DNA of 64,000 bases from Flavobacteriales bacterium (GTDB lineage: Bacteria; Bacteroidota; Bacteroidia; Flavobacteriales_F; PHOS-HE28): positions 1-64,000 of the forward strand of contig JADKJM010000008.1 in NCBI GenBank assembly GCA_016721005.1. Reading direction: 5' to 3'. The notes beneath the pieces are model-generated. The model worked only from the letters and a program-made list of their open reading frames with translations. It was not told where the DNA came from and did no database searches. Positions 14,357 to 23,343 of this stretch are shown here, piece after piece (positions within the stretch are counted from its first letter, which is position 1; each line of letters begins with the position of its first letter). The position numbers and the translations under genes were made by a program.

Positions 14357-15119
14357 CGCCTTGTTGTTCGAATTGCCAGATGCAGCCGTTGCCGGGAGCA
14401 CTGGTGCATTGCGCTGTGAAGCCGATCAGCGCGCTGCGTTTGCGGATGTTCACCAGGCCGCCGTTCGCATGGGTCCGCTCCGGGTCGAAGCCCCTGCCGT
14501 TGTCCGCGATGGTGAGCGCGAAGCGTGGCGTGGCGTGCAGCGTGATGGTCAAGGTGTCGGCACCGCTGTGCTTCAACGCGTTGTTCACCGTTTCCTGGAA
14601 GATGCGGAAGAGGATCGTGTTGCGATCGGCGGGGAGCAGGGGCAGCTCGCCTTTCACGAGCACATGGGCCTTTACCCGCAGCACGCGTTCGATGCGTTGC
14701 GCCTCGGCGTCGATGGCATCGGCCAGGGACCGTTGCTGCCAGAGGTCGCTGTTCAGGTCGCGCCCCAGACGGCGCACCTCTTCGATGCCCCTGCCCAGAG
14801 CGTCGCGGGTGGCACCGAGTCGTGGGTCTGCGGCCCCGGTCCCGATCACGGCGCTCAGCCCCATGGAGGCCACGCCGAGGAGTTGCCCCACATTGTCGTG
14901 CAACTCGCGCCCCACCTCGCGCAGCGTTTGCTCGGTGGCCTCGCGCTCGGCGGCGCGCACCTCGCGTTCGTGCATCAAATGCACCTCGGCCAATTGGGCA
15001 CGGTGGCGGTGTCGGCGGGTGGTGTTCAGCACCAATAGCAGTACCATGAACCCGATGAAGCCGAGCAGGACCATCGTGCCCACGATCACGGTCAGTTGCA
15101 TGTCCGGATCCGTGCTCAT
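14343..15119 (-). CDS. HisKA_3-type sensor kinase lacking a sensor domain, cassette A
   Basis: A 258-residue membrane-anchored histidine kinase. One transmembrane helix (about residues 8-32) is followed by a coiled linker, the dimerisation/phospho-acceptor motif RELHDNVGQLL (H74), and a HATPase domain with N box (ETVNNALKHSGAD), G1 (DNGRGFDP) and G2-like (GGLVNIRKRSALIG) motifs. It has no periplasmic or PAS sensor, so signal input probably comes from the adjacent membrane protein or lipoprotein (inference). ATG at 15119 overlaps the upstream stop as ATGA; its 3' end overlaps the regulator by 14 bases. It is a close paralogue of 17823-18605, with H74 at the same position. Confidence 0.93.
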   Translation of the reverse strand: MSTDPDMQLTVIVGTMVLLGFIGFMVLLLVLNTTRRHRHRAQLAEVHLMHEREVRAAEREATEQTLREVGRELHDNVGQLLGVASMGLSAVIGTGAADPRLGATRDALGRGIEEVRRLGRDLNSDLWQQRSLADAIDAEAQRIERVLRVKAHVLVKGELPLLPADRNTILFRIFQETVNNALKHSGADTLTITLHATPRFALTIADNGRGFDPERTHANGGLVNIRKRSALIGFTAQCTSAPGNGCIWQFEQQGDERV

Positions 15120-15718
15120 GGGCGAACGGGGGATCGGGGCAACAGGGCTCCGGCAAGCCACACCATGCCATAGCGGACGAAGAAGAGGACCTCGATGATG
15201 CCGAAGAGCGACTTCGTGAGCGCAGGGTCGCTGGTGTACAGGTGGTTCATGAGCCCCATGTACGGGATCACCGCCCCCATGAAGATTACGATGGACAGGT
15301 AGACCCAGAAGCGCTGGTCCTTCCACAAACGCACCTCGGTACTCCCCGCTAGGCGCACCAACAGCACCGAGAAGGTGATGGTGAGGGTGGCGTACGCGAG
15401 CAGAAAGCTCTTGGAGTAGATGATCCCGGTGCCGTGTTGTAATTCCAGGAACAGGACCACCCCATAGCACACCACCACCAGTAGCAGGACCGCGTGGACC
15501 AGGCGCGACCTGAAGCTGAATGCGGCGAATGCGCAGAGCAGGGCGAATTCCATGGGGATGTAGAAGTTGTAGAGCACGCTGTTCTCGTGATCGAAGATGA
15601 ACAGGATCCCGGACGTGTTCTCCACCACCATGGCCAGGGCCAATTGGGCGAAGAAGAAGCGCTGGGCGAAGGGCATGCTCCTGAGGCGCAGGGTCCATTG
15701 GATGAACACCGCGCTCAT
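15116..15718 (-). CDS. Six-helix membrane protein, cassette A
   Basis: A 200-residue integral membrane protein with about six hydrophobic helices, for example LVHAVLLLVVVCYGVVLFL and FWVYLSIVIFMGAVIPYMGL. It resembles the 18598-19341 protein in length, topology and position before the kinase, including a VENTSGILF / ECTGRITAD-like first segment followed by a LYN motif. No enzymatic motif was seen. Its place between a lipoprotein and a kinase with no sensor domain suggests a sensory or relay subunit. The frame is open about 60 bases upstream without an ATG; a non-ATG start there would add another hydrophobic segment and match the paralogue better. Confidence 0.8.
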   Translation of the reverse strand: MSAVFIQWTLRLRSMPFAQRFFFAQLALAMVVENTSGILFIFDHENSVLYNFYIPMEFALLCAFAAFSFRSRLVHAVLLLVVVCYGVVLFLELQHGTGIIYSKSFLLAYATLTITFSVLLVRLAGSTEVRLWKDQRFWVYLSIVIFMGAVIPYMGLMNHLYTSDPALTKSLFGIIEVLFFVRYGMVWLAGALLPRSPVRP

Positions 15719-15790
15719 GAACAGGATCTTCAGGAGGGCTAGCGTTTCGATCGGTCCGGTGGTTGCCCGAATCTAACACGGCGGGGCGAT

Positions 15791-16695
15791 CTACTTGCAG
15801 TTCGGCGGACAGAGGTGGCCCAGATCCATGGCCATGCCCTTATACCCCGAATCCCGATCCGCCGGATCCTTCGCGAGCTGGTCCTTGGTCCCATCGGCAA
15901 TGTGCAGGGCCAGGAGGTGCCGGTATTCCGGACCATCAACAAGCCCGACGATCTCCGGATAGCACAACATCTCGCTGATGCAGGTGACCACGAGCCGGGG
16001 GTCTTGAGGCCTCCCGCGTTCGCGGCATACAAAGCGTTCACGTTGTCCGCGTACGAGAACCATTCGCCGAGCGGATCCACGTTGCCAGGGCCTGTGCTGA
16101 TCTTGGAAAAGCCGGAGTTGACTCGCATGACCGTGACCGTGGTGATGTAGTTGGCCATGTATTTCTTTCCGATGATGGAGTCGATCTCCACCAAGGAGCC
16201 GTGATCCATGTGGAAGTATTTGTCCTTGTACAGGACAAGGTCGCCACGTTCTGTACTGCTTTCATCGGGATACATGAACTGGAAGAGCGGCTTGAACTTC
16301 TCTCGGTCCATGCCATAGTGGATGAGGATCCCGCGGACGGGCTTATGCACTTTGCTTTCCACCACCGCCTCCGCCGCGAGCAGGTCCGGCCAAGGAATAC
16401 TGACCTTGGTATCCGTGATCTCCACGGGGTCCGCACCGCTCTGGGGTCCGTCCGGGTCGTACATGAAATGCACACTGAACGTACTGTCCGCATCACTGAG
16501 TTCGGGCCGGGTGTAGAATTTGGCGCGCCGATGCCGTGTGGTGCCGCCCTCACAGCCGGTCAGGGCCAACTTCTTGCCGGGTGCGCCACCCTTGTTCTCC
16601 GGTGGGCATTTCTCGCCACAGCCGATCAGCAACAGCGACGCACCGAAGAGGAGACCGGCGGTGCGGATCCGGGAACGGAGGATGATGGTTCGCAT
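15791..16695 (-). CDS. Lipoprotein of cassette A (frameshifted)
   Basis: Outer- or periplasmic-face lipoprotein with a lipobox (LLLIGC). The N-terminal three quarters are well formed and contain RGILIHYGMDREKF, matching HGIIVHYGLDAHF in the cassette-B paralogue. At a run of five C on the minus strand near 16004-16008 the frame breaks: the zero frame continues into an Arg/Ser-rich tail to 15739, while the other frame gives a credible ending (TCISEMLCYPEIVGL ... LGHLCPPNC) that stops at 15791. Adding one C restores a protein of about 301 residues. I therefore annotate to 15791 as one gene with an indel, either a sequencing error or a recent mutation. Function unknown; it is the first gene of the cassette. 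Confidence 0.75.
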
Positions 16696-16716
16696 GGGGT
16701 GGGGGTTTGTTCAATG

Positions 16717-16784
16717 CGAAGGTATCCGGCTGCGGGATCGCCGCACCTGTGAAAAATACGTGCATGGCACCTGTGAATAATACG
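16717..16784 (-). promoter_or_regulatory. Promoter with paired 24-bp-spaced elements, cassette A
   Basis: Plus-strand copies TGTGAAAAATACG at 16748-16760 and TGTGAATAATACG at 16772-16784 are spaced exactly 24 bp. On the minus strand they lead to a -7-like box TACCTTCG at 16724-16717, 36 nt from the nearer copy and 22 nt before the lipoprotein ATG. The cassette-B promoter has the same geometry. Confidence 0.6.
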
Positions 16785-17176
16785 CTGGTGGACGGCCGCT
16801 GGCTGTGGTTGCTTTGTGGGGTGAAAGACAACGTGATGAGCACCTGCCCGACGACCACACCGCTCATCACCACCATCGCATCGGGGCGTTCGCACGGGGA
16901 ACAAGGAACCCCGAACGTCCTCCGGAAGGTGGCGGATGTCGACATACGGTCCGGCATCCCCGCCTTCCGACATGGCGGTGTGCTCAGGCATGCTTTCGTT
17001 GATCCCTGACGGGATCAACCATAGGCGAGACACCGGCTCCCGCAAGGATCCGAGGAGGAGGGACGCACTGCGCTGGTATGGAATGACATTCCGGAAGCCG
17101 TGCGTGGGAGTTGCTATTCACCGCCCATTCCGCATGCCTGTAAATTTCCCTGCCCGCAGCCGCGCACGGTGCGCCC
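16785..17176. other. Intergenic region upstream of cassette A
   Basis: No gene is supported here. Part of it (about 16860-16990) resembles the sequence upstream of cassette B (about 20430-20555): both share tcggggcgttc and cctccggaag in the same order and could encode MSG-VVG-VLI-like peptides on the minus strand. This suggests the cassette was duplicated with its upstream DNA. A 9-bp inverted repeat (gttgatccc/gggatcaac) at 16998-17019, without a T tract, may end the cassette-B transcript. Confidence 0.4.
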
Positions 17177-17836
17177 TCACACCAACCTCCAGCGCATGGC
17201 GAAGAGCACCAGGCCGGTCTTGCTCTTGATGTGGAACTTCTCGAAGAGTCCGATCCGGAAAGTATCCACGGTGCGGTGATGGATGCCCATCTGTTGCGCG
17301 ATCTGGCCATAGGTGAGCTCGTCCTCATCACACACGAGTTTGAGGAATTCCATTTCGCGCGGGGTGATGCTTTGCAGGATGCGTTCCCGTTCACATTCTT
17401 CCCGCGTCTTCATCTCCGGGTGGCGCTGCAGCACATCGTGCGTGGTGTCCGTGTAGTAGTAGCCTGTGAGCATCAGGCTGTCCAGCGCGTTCTTCAGCAC
17501 GGCGGGTCGTGCATTCTTCAGGAGGAAACCGCGCGCACCGGCACGTACGGCCTTCACCAGTGCGTCCTCGGTCGCATCGAAGGTGAGTGCGAGCGGCAGG
17601 ACCGTCGGCCTGTTCTCGCGGAGCCAAGCGATGGTGGCGTAACCGTCCATCACGGGCATGTTCAGGTCCACGATCGCGATGTCCGGCGGTGGTGCTTTCG
17701 CCAAGACCTCCACGAGTTCGCGGCCATGCCCCGCTTCAATGGTGACGAGGTATCCACCCAGCGCGTTCACCGTGGCCACAAGACCATTCCGGACCAGGTG
17801 ATGGTCATCCACCAAGGCCACACTATGCTCTTCCAT
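17177..17836 (-). CDS. NarL/LuxR-type response regulator, cassette B
   Basis: A 219-residue paralogue of the 13697-14356 regulator with the same receiver residues (D10/D11, D57, K107) and a LuxR-type DNA-binding domain. The stretch from about residue 120 to 170 is identical in the two proteins and nearly so in DNA, whereas the receivers differ more. Phosphorylation specificity could thus have diverged while DNA targets stayed the same, or gene conversion has homogenised the output half. It overlaps the kinase gene by 14 bases, as in cassette A. Confidence 0.93.
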   Translation of the reverse strand: MEEHSVALVDDHHLVRNGLVATVNALGGYLVTIEAGHGRELVEVLAKAPPPDIAIVDLNMPVMDGYATIAWLRENRPTVLPLALTFDATEDALVKAVRAGARGFLLKNARPAVLKNALDSLMLTGYYYTDTTHDVLQRHPEMKTREECERERILQSITPREMEFLKLVCDEDELTYGQIAQQMGIHHRTVDTFRIGLFEKFHIKSKTGLVLFAMRWRLV

Positions 17837-18605
17837 GGTCGGTCGGTTGTTGTTGCAGGTTCCACGTGCAGCCCTTGCCGGGTGCGGTCACACACGAGGC
17901 GGAGAAGCCGATCAGGTCACAACGCTTGTGGATGTTCACCAACCCGCCGTGGCCATTGGCCCCCGAGCAATTGAAGCCGCAACCGTTGTCCGAGATGGAC
18001 AGGGTGTATGCGGGCGTGGTGGCGAAGGTGATCGTCATGGAATCCGCGCCGCTGTGCTTGAGCGCATTGTTCACCACCTCCTGGAACACCCGGAAGAGGA
18101 TGGTGCGACTGTCCGTGGGCAATTCAGGCAACCCCGGTGCGCTATCCACCCGGGTGCGCACGCGTGCCACCCGTTCTATGCGTTCCATTTCAAGGCGGAT
18201 GGCCTCCACCAAGGTGCGATCCTGCCACAGGTCGCTGTTCAGGTCGTGCCCCAACCGGCGTACCTCCTCCACGCCCCGATCCACGGAATCCCGTGCATCG
18301 ATGATGCGCGCGTTCGTTCCATCCTCCACCAGCAGGTGGTTCAAGCCCAGTTGGGCCACCGTGAGGATCTGTGCCACGTTGTCGTGCAGATCCCGGGCGA
18401 CCTCCTTCAGGGTATGCTGTGTCGCCTCGCGCTCCGCGCGCCGCACTTCCTGTTCGCGTTGCAATTGCAGGTCGGCCATTTGCGCACTGTGGCGATGGCG
18501 ACGATTGGCGTTCACCACCAACAGGACGCCCATGGTGCCGATGAGCACCAGCAGCACCATGGTACCGATGATGGAGGCAAAGACCAGCCGTGCGGAGTCA
18601 TCCAT
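17823..18605 (-). CDS. HisKA_3-type sensor kinase lacking a sensor domain, cassette B
   Basis: A 260-residue kinase with one N-terminal transmembrane helix (about 8-31), phospho-acceptor motif RDLHDNVAQIL (H74), N box (EVVNNALKHSGAD), G1 (DNGCGFNC) and GGLVNIHKRCDLIG. The start at 18605 was chosen by comparison with the cassette-A kinase; it overlaps the end of the membrane-protein gene by 8 bases. It probably phosphorylates the regulator at 17177-17836. It has no extracytoplasmic sensor of its own. Confidence 0.93.
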   Translation of the reverse strand: MDDSARLVFASIIGTMVLLVLIGTMGVLLVVNANRRHRHSAQMADLQLQREQEVRRAEREATQHTLKEVARDLHDNVAQILTVAQLGLNHLLVEDGTNARIIDARDSVDRGVEEVRRLGHDLNSDLWQDRTLVEAIRLEMERIERVARVRTRVDSAPGLPELPTDSRTILFRVFQEVVNNALKHSGADSMTITFATTPAYTLSISDNGCGFNCSGANGHGGLVNIHKRCDLIGFSASCVTAPGKGCTWNLQQQPTDHGRA

Positions 18606-19341
18606 GTGATCCTTGGCGTATGTCGCGGGCAATGCGTACACAAGCATAGGCGGCGAGAAGATAACGAGCGGTGCTCAATATGGGCGGGATCGACCACAAC
18701 AGGCTCGCCATGCCTTGATCATTGCGGAACACGAAGTGGATCATGGCGAAGGCCGGGATGAGGCCGCCATAGAAGAGCAGCAGGCCCATGAAGAGCCAGA
18801 ACTCAGGGAGCAGCTGCAACGCCCGGGTGCTTGTGCGTGCCAGCTGCCACAGCAGCACGAGCACCATGACCACCACCACGAGGGAGAGCACGAGCACACC
18901 TTCGGTCAGCATGAATTTTTCGCCGCGGGTCGCGGATGCATCATAGGCCATTGCCGCCAACCCGATGCACGCGCCGCCCCACAACCACGCTTTCCGCAAC
19001 ACGCGGATGGAGGCCACCATGGCGAGCACGAGGGCGAACTCCACCACCGCGAAGGCATTGTAGAGGATGGTGTTGTTCACATGCAGATCGGCCGTGATCC
19101 GCCCCGTGCATTCCAGGACCAAGGCGAGGACCGTGTTCGCCAGCAGGAGCTTGAACAGCACGGGGTGCGGTGCGGGAATGCGCAAGCATGCGACCAGCGT
19201 CACCAGCATGCTCATGATCATGAGCCCGATCCAGAGGTGGGCGAGTATCACTGCGGTTCCGGGGATTGCGACCGGCGTTGCATCAAGGTAAGCAGGTGTG
19301 CCGTGGCGCCAAGCCCACCTTGCCAAAGATGAAGGGTTCAT
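18598..19341 (-). CDS. Multi-pass membrane protein, cassette B
   Basis: A 247-residue protein with about seven hydrophobic helices, including AVILAHLWIGLMIMSMLVTL, LVLSLVVVVMVLVLLW and FWLFMGLLLFYGGLIPAF. It is the positional and structural counterpart of 15116-15718, with a longer N-terminus. The first ATG (19341) makes it overlap the lipoprotein gene by 59 bases; a later start near 19221 would remove the overlap but also the first helix. No catalytic motif was seen. It may be the signal-receiving partner of the neighbouring kinase (inference from context). Confidence 0.78.
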   Translation of the reverse strand: MNPSSLARWAWRHGTPAYLDATPVAIPGTAVILAHLWIGLMIMSMLVTLVACLRIPAPHPVLFKLLLANTVLALVLECTGRITADLHVNNTILYNAFAVVEFALVLAMVASIRVLRKAWLWGGACIGLAAMAYDASATRGEKFMLTEGVLVLSLVVVVMVLVLLWQLARTSTRALQLLPEFWLFMGLLLFYGGLIPAFAMIHFVFRNDQGMASLLWSIPPILSTARYLLAAYACVRIARDIRQGSHG

Positions 19342-20269
19342 CCGGACAGGTCACCGGGCACGGCGAGCCCCAATCCGCCGCCTTGTTCTTGTAGGGTGCC
19401 GCGGTGTTCTCGACGTCATCCAACACCACATCCACGGGAACCCAGAGCATGCCTTGGTGATAGCCGGTCTCCACATAGGTGTCGTCCGGCTGCCTCACAC
19501 GCGTTACCGGTGATGCCATCGGCACCAAGCGCAGACTTCCGCTCGGCGACAAACCGTTCTGTGCGATCAGATCCTCGATCCGGCCTTCGTACGGGAACAG
19601 GGTGGAGTGTACATCCGTGTCGATCATGTACGGGGACCAGCGACCGCCCGCATCGTGCTGGATGAAGACGCGCTCGGCATAGGTGGCGCCATTTCCGCGG
19701 GGGCCATACCAGGTGGTGATGCCGTCCCGCTCGAAGTCCAGCGTACCGTCCGTATCGATCACATAGCAATCCCTGGATCCGGCGTAGGTGTATTCCTCCG
19801 AACCGGCTTTGTAGGTCAAACACTGGATCTGCAGGACCGCCGCCAATGCGAAGTGGGCATCGAGTCCGTAATGCACGATGATGCCATGGGCCACAGGGCC
19901 GCTATCCGCGCACACGCTCATTCCAGCGATGATGCGTTCCAGTTCGGAGACCTTGAACTCCAGCGAACTGCCTATGGTGCTGATGGACCCGTGGCTCGTC
20001 TTCTCGCCCTGGTGGATGTGGTAGCCGAAGTCCTTCGTCACGCATTTGAATTCCGCCGGACCCACATAGGGGAACTGCGTACCGTACGGGTCACCCGCGC
20101 TGAGCAAGGACATCGTTCTGGCCAGTACCCGGCTCCCGTGGGGATCGGACTCCGGTACAGCAGCCGCTTCCGGTGCGCTGGAACCGCCGCACGCGTGGAA
20201 CAGGAGCAGGACCGGCACCACGATGATCGTAGCGGACCGGCGTAGAAAGGTGGAACTCACGAGGTTCAT
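19283..20269 (-). CDS. Lipoprotein of cassette B
   Basis: A 328-residue lipoprotein: a basic N-terminus, hydrophobic segment and lipobox (LLFHACGG). It shares HGIIVHYGLD and a Cys-Pro-Cys-like end (WGSPCPVTCPDEPF) with the cassette-A lipoprotein, but the two have diverged strongly. The start at 20269 was chosen over 20404 because the upstream frame runs through the promoter. The last 20 residues overlap the next gene. Function unknown; as the only fully extracytoplasmic member it is the obvious candidate for ligand binding. Confidence 0.82.
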   Translation of the reverse strand: MNLVSSTFLRRSATIIVVPVLLLFHACGGSSAPEAAAVPESDPHGSRVLARTMSLLSAGDPYGTQFPYVGPAEFKCVTKDFGYHIHQGEKTSHGSISTIGSSLEFKVSELERIIAGMSVCADSGPVAHGIIVHYGLDAHFALAAVLQIQCLTYKAGSEEYTYAGSRDCYVIDTDGTLDFERDGITTWYGPRGNGATYAERVFIQHDAGGRWSPYMIDTDVHSTLFPYEGRIEDLIAQNGLSPSGSLRLVPMASPVTRVRQPDDTYVETGYHQGMLWVPVDVVLDDVENTAAPYKNKAADWGSPCPVTCPDEPFIFGKVGLAPRHTCLP

Positions 20270-20292
20270 GGTGGGTGGAGTTTGGTTGCCAA

Positions 20293-20360
20293 CAAAGCAA
20301 ACCGCTGGGGCGATCCCCCACCCTGTGAAAAATACGTGGATGGGGGGTGTGAAAAAGACG
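20293..20360 (-). promoter_or_regulatory. Promoter with paired 24-bp-spaced elements, cassette B
   Basis: Plus-strand copies TGTGAAAAATACG (20324-20336) and TGTGAAAAAGACG (20348-20360) start 24 bp apart. The minus-strand -7-like box TTGCTTTG (20300-20293) is 36 nt from the nearer copy and 24 nt before the ATG. Spacing matches the cassette-A promoter to within 1-2 bases. Confidence 0.6.
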
Positions 20361-20577
20361 CTGGTACGGGACCCTTCGGAGTCCTTGGTTTGCGGTTGGA
20401 ACACGAAGCGATGAGCACCACCCCGACCACCGCACCACTCATCGCCTCTCCGATATCGGGGCGTTCACCCTGGGCGCAACGGCGCATGAACGCCCTCCGG
20501 AAGTCGCGGGGCACCGGTTTTTGGTCCGGTGTTCCCGGCTTCCGAAATGGGGAGGGGTGCCACCAACCCGAACGGAC

Positions 20578-21498
20578 ATGAGCGCACTACCGAAGATCGC
20601 GATCACGGATTACATTACCGCTGGGGCGCTGAAAGGGTTGGCAAAAGCCACCATCGGGGTCACTGCGGTGAGCAATGTATTCGGCTATGTGTACCTGACG
20701 TTCGTGGAGCATGTGGCTTCACAGAAACTATCGGTCTCCATCGGCCTCCTGCTTTCATTGGCCATCGTGGTCCTGTTCGCGAAGAAGGAGAAAGGCTTGA
20801 GGACCGCGCAGTATGCGGTGCTGGTCCTGGTGAACACGGCCATTCTCTTCCACAGCTGCTTGGGCGCGAATACCGCCCTTACCGCCGTGAAGGAGCGATT
20901 GGACCCTGCCGGACCGGATGCACCACCGGCCTTGCAAGCTGGTGTGCTGGAAGGGTTGAAATACTTGCTCTTGCCCACCACACCATGGATCAATAACAAG
21001 GTTCCCGAACTCATTGCGGTGCAGGAAGAGGTGAAGCAGACGAAGTCGGAGGTCGCCAGCCTGAACCTTGATAGCACCTACGTGCAAATGGATTGGTTGC
21101 GAGCGGACCAGGAGCGGAACCACGAAACGATCAAGCGCCTGCAAAAGGAACTGGCAAGCGTGGGCAATGCCTATCAGGGCGCTGTGGAACAGCAACGCGT
21201 GCAGGTGGGCACATACGAAGAGCGGCTCGCCGGGTTGGAGCGGGTCATCCGGCAGGCCAATGGTTCTGCCGAGGTGATGCAAGGGCTCAAGGAACTCAGG
21301 ACCGATGTGGTGGATCAGGGCAAACTGAAGCAGCTGATGGAGGATTCCTTGAAGGCAAGCCTAGCGGAGCATGCTACGCGCCAGAAGCAACAGCTGGAGC
21401 AGATCCAAAAGCAGCAGAGCCAACAACACGTGCAGATGCTGCTACAGCAAGAAAAGCAGGAGCGGTACAAGGTGCTCAAGCGCAGGTTGTACCGCTAG
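20578..21498 (+). CDS. Membrane protein with long C-terminal coiled coil
   Basis: A 306-residue protein with three or so N-terminal hydrophobic segments (VSIGLLLSLAIVVLFA; AVLVLVNTAILFHSCLG) followed from about residue 150 by charged Gln/Glu/Lys-rich helices typical of a coiled coil, ending in Gln- and Lys-rich repeats (KQQLEQIQKQQSQQH). The start at 20578 follows from the absence of coding character upstream. The patatin gene begins 22 bases after its stop, so the two are probably co-transcribed. I do not recognise the family; membrane tethering of a partner is possible. Confidence 0.8.
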   Translation: MSALPKIAITDYITAGALKGLAKATIGVTAVSNVFGYVYLTFVEHVASQKLSVSIGLLLSLAIVVLFAKKEKGLRTAQYAVLVLVNTAILFHSCLGANTALTAVKERLDPAGPDAPPALQAGVLEGLKYLLLPTTPWINNKVPELIAVQEEVKQTKSEVASLNLDSTYVQMDWLRADQERNHETIKRLQKELASVGNAYQGAVEQQRVQVGTYEERLAGLERVIRQANGSAEVMQGLKELRTDVVDQGKLKQLMEDSLKASLAEHATRQKQQLEQIQKQQSQQHVQMLLQQEKQERYKVLKRRLYR

Positions 21499-21520
21499 CA
21501 CCGGTCCGATACGACACACC

Positions 21521-23215
21521 ATGAGCACATCGAAACCCTTCCGCGTCGGCCTGTGCTTGGCCGGTGCCGTTTCCGCCGGAGCCTACACCGCCGGTGTGAT
21601 GGACTACCTGTTCGAAGCGTTGGAGGAATGGGAGCGCCGCAAGCGCGATGACCCGACCCGTACGCCGAAGCACCAAGTGGAGATCCCCGTGATCGGCGGA
21701 GCCTCCGCAGGTGGGATGACCGGGATCATCACCGCAGCTTCCTTGTATGGCGTGCTTCCGCCGGTACGTTGGAAGGACGGGGACTTCGTACTGGCGCAAC
21801 GGCCGGAGAACAAACTCTACCACAGTTGGGTGGACCTCACGCATGACGACATGTTCCCCGAATTGCTCGGTACCGGGGACATCGGCGGGAAGCAGACCCG
21901 GTCGTTGCTCAATGCCGACTTCATCGACCGGATCGCTGAACGTGCTGTGCAAGTGGACCAACCGTGGAGGAGTCGCCCGTACATCAATGACCGGCTCCTG
22001 GTCTTCACCACGTTGACCAATCTGGAGGGGCTCCACTTCGACATCACCTTCAATGCGGATAACGAGAGTGCGAAGTCCTATTACATCGGCATCCACAACG
22101 ACTATGCGTGCTTCGAACTCAATATCACCGACGCGCAGTATGGAGGTCGGGGATGGATGCCGCTGGACTTCCACAGCCGGACGAACACCACGCTCGCACG
22201 CGATGCGGCCATGGCCACCGGCGCTTTCCCTGTGGGCTTGCGCGCGCGCAGCCTTGAACGCCCCGAGCGCTATGTGAACGACATGCCATGGCTAGCTGAG
22301 GTGACCTCCTTGAACCCCGTGGTGCGGCATCCCTACACGACGGTGAATGTGGATGGTGGCCTCATCAACAACGAACCCTTCGAACGGGTACGCGAAGTGC
22401 TGAACGATCTGGAGAAACGGGAAAAAGGCGAGGCGTGGTCCGCGGCTGACTTCGATGATTACGACAGGACCGGGAGTACCGTGCTCATGATCGATCCCTT
22501 CCCGAGCGCGCTGGAGAAGTTCGATCCAGGGGATGGTCTGCGCAACGTGGCGATGAACACCCTTGGCGCCATGATGGGGCAATTGCGCATCAAGCCTGCC
22601 GCGCTGGTGGATGCCTTGCATTCCGACAAAGCCGGGCAGTACGTGATCGCGCCGGGAAGAAAACTGCCGGACACCGTGGCGGGTGGCAAGGAGGTGATGG
22701 GTGCAGAGGCGATCGCGTGTGGATCGCTCGGAGGTTTCGGCGGATTCCTGCACAAGGAATTCCGCGTGCATGACTATTTCCTCGGTCGTGCCAATTGCGA
22801 GAAGTTCCTGCGCGATCAGTTCACCATCCGGTTGCATGAGGGCGGTGTGATCGCCAACCCCATCCTGAAAGCCGGATACGAAGGCATCCCGCTCACGGAT
22901 TTCCTTTCGCGCACGGACAAGGAACCCGGAGGCGTGCAGATCATCCCGCTCTTCACCAAGCAAGCCGAGCACATGCCTTTGCCCAAGTTCCGCAGTGGCC
23001 ACAACTGGCCCATGCGCACCGAAGCCGATATCGACCGCTTCCGTTCGTTGCTGAAGGATCGCGCGGATGCCATCGTATCCGATCAGGTGAACACCAATTG
23101 GTGGCAAGGCGGCCTGCTCTGGATCGGCCGTAAAGTGTTGCTCAACGGCAAGGTGGCCGATGCCGTGCTCAATATCATCAAGAAGTCCTTGCGGAAGAGC
23201 AACTTGCTGGAGTGA
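21521..23215 (+). CDS. Patatin-like phospholipase
   Basis: A 564-residue serine hydrolase of the patatin type. The oxyanion-hole region is CLAGAVSAGAYTAG (residues 12-25), the nucleophile elbow is GGASAGG (S62), and a catalytic Asp in VNVDGGLINNEPF lies near residue 277. Together these give the Ser-Asp dyad of the family. It is longer than typical bacterial patatins, with an additional C-terminal region ending in a basic helix. No signal peptide, so a cytosolic or inner-membrane lipid substrate is likely. The start ATG at 21521 lies 22 bases after the coiled-coil gene. Patatins occur in some anti-phage systems, but the neighbours here give no such support. Confidence 0.88.
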   Translation: MSTSKPFRVGLCLAGAVSAGAYTAGVMDYLFEALEEWERRKRDDPTRTPKHQVEIPVIGGASAGGMTGIITAASLYGVLPPVRWKDGDFVLAQRPENKLYHSWVDLTHDDMFPELLGTGDIGGKQTRSLLNADFIDRIAERAVQVDQPWRSRPYINDRLLVFTTLTNLEGLHFDITFNADNESAKSYYIGIHNDYACFELNITDAQYGGRGWMPLDFHSRTNTTLARDAAMATGAFPVGLRARSLERPERYVNDMPWLAEVTSLNPVVRHPYTTVNVDGGLINNEPFERVREVLNDLEKREKGEAWSAADFDDYDRTGSTVLMIDPFPSALEKFDPGDGLRNVAMNTLGAMMGQLRIKPAALVDALHSDKAGQYVIAPGRKLPDTVAGGKEVMGAEAIACGSLGGFGGFLHKEFRVHDYFLGRANCEKFLRDQFTIRLHEGGVIANPILKAGYEGIPLTDFLSRTDKEPGGVQIIPLFTKQAEHMPLPKFRSGHNWPMRTEADIDRFRSLLKDRADAIVSDQVNTNWWQGGLLWIGRKVLLNGKVADAVLNIIKKSLRKSNLLE

Positions 23216-23343
23216 ACGATAGGTGTGTATCCATCGCGGTTGCTTGGCGCAGGATCATAGCGCGCATTCTGTTCGCGGTTTTCCGCATGCCCTCCGGTCC
23301 GGTGCTTCCCTTCATAAGTGGACGCGTGGGGGCGATCATTCCC

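Noticed and set aside
16990..17025. Inverted repeat gttgatccc/gggatcaac as a firm terminator
   Set aside because: It lacks a T tract in either direction, so I mention it only within the intergenic entry.
21521..23215. Patatin gene as part of a CBASS system
   Set aside because: No cyclase, sensor or Cap gene is adjacent; the neighbours are a coiled-coil membrane protein and a dipeptidase.
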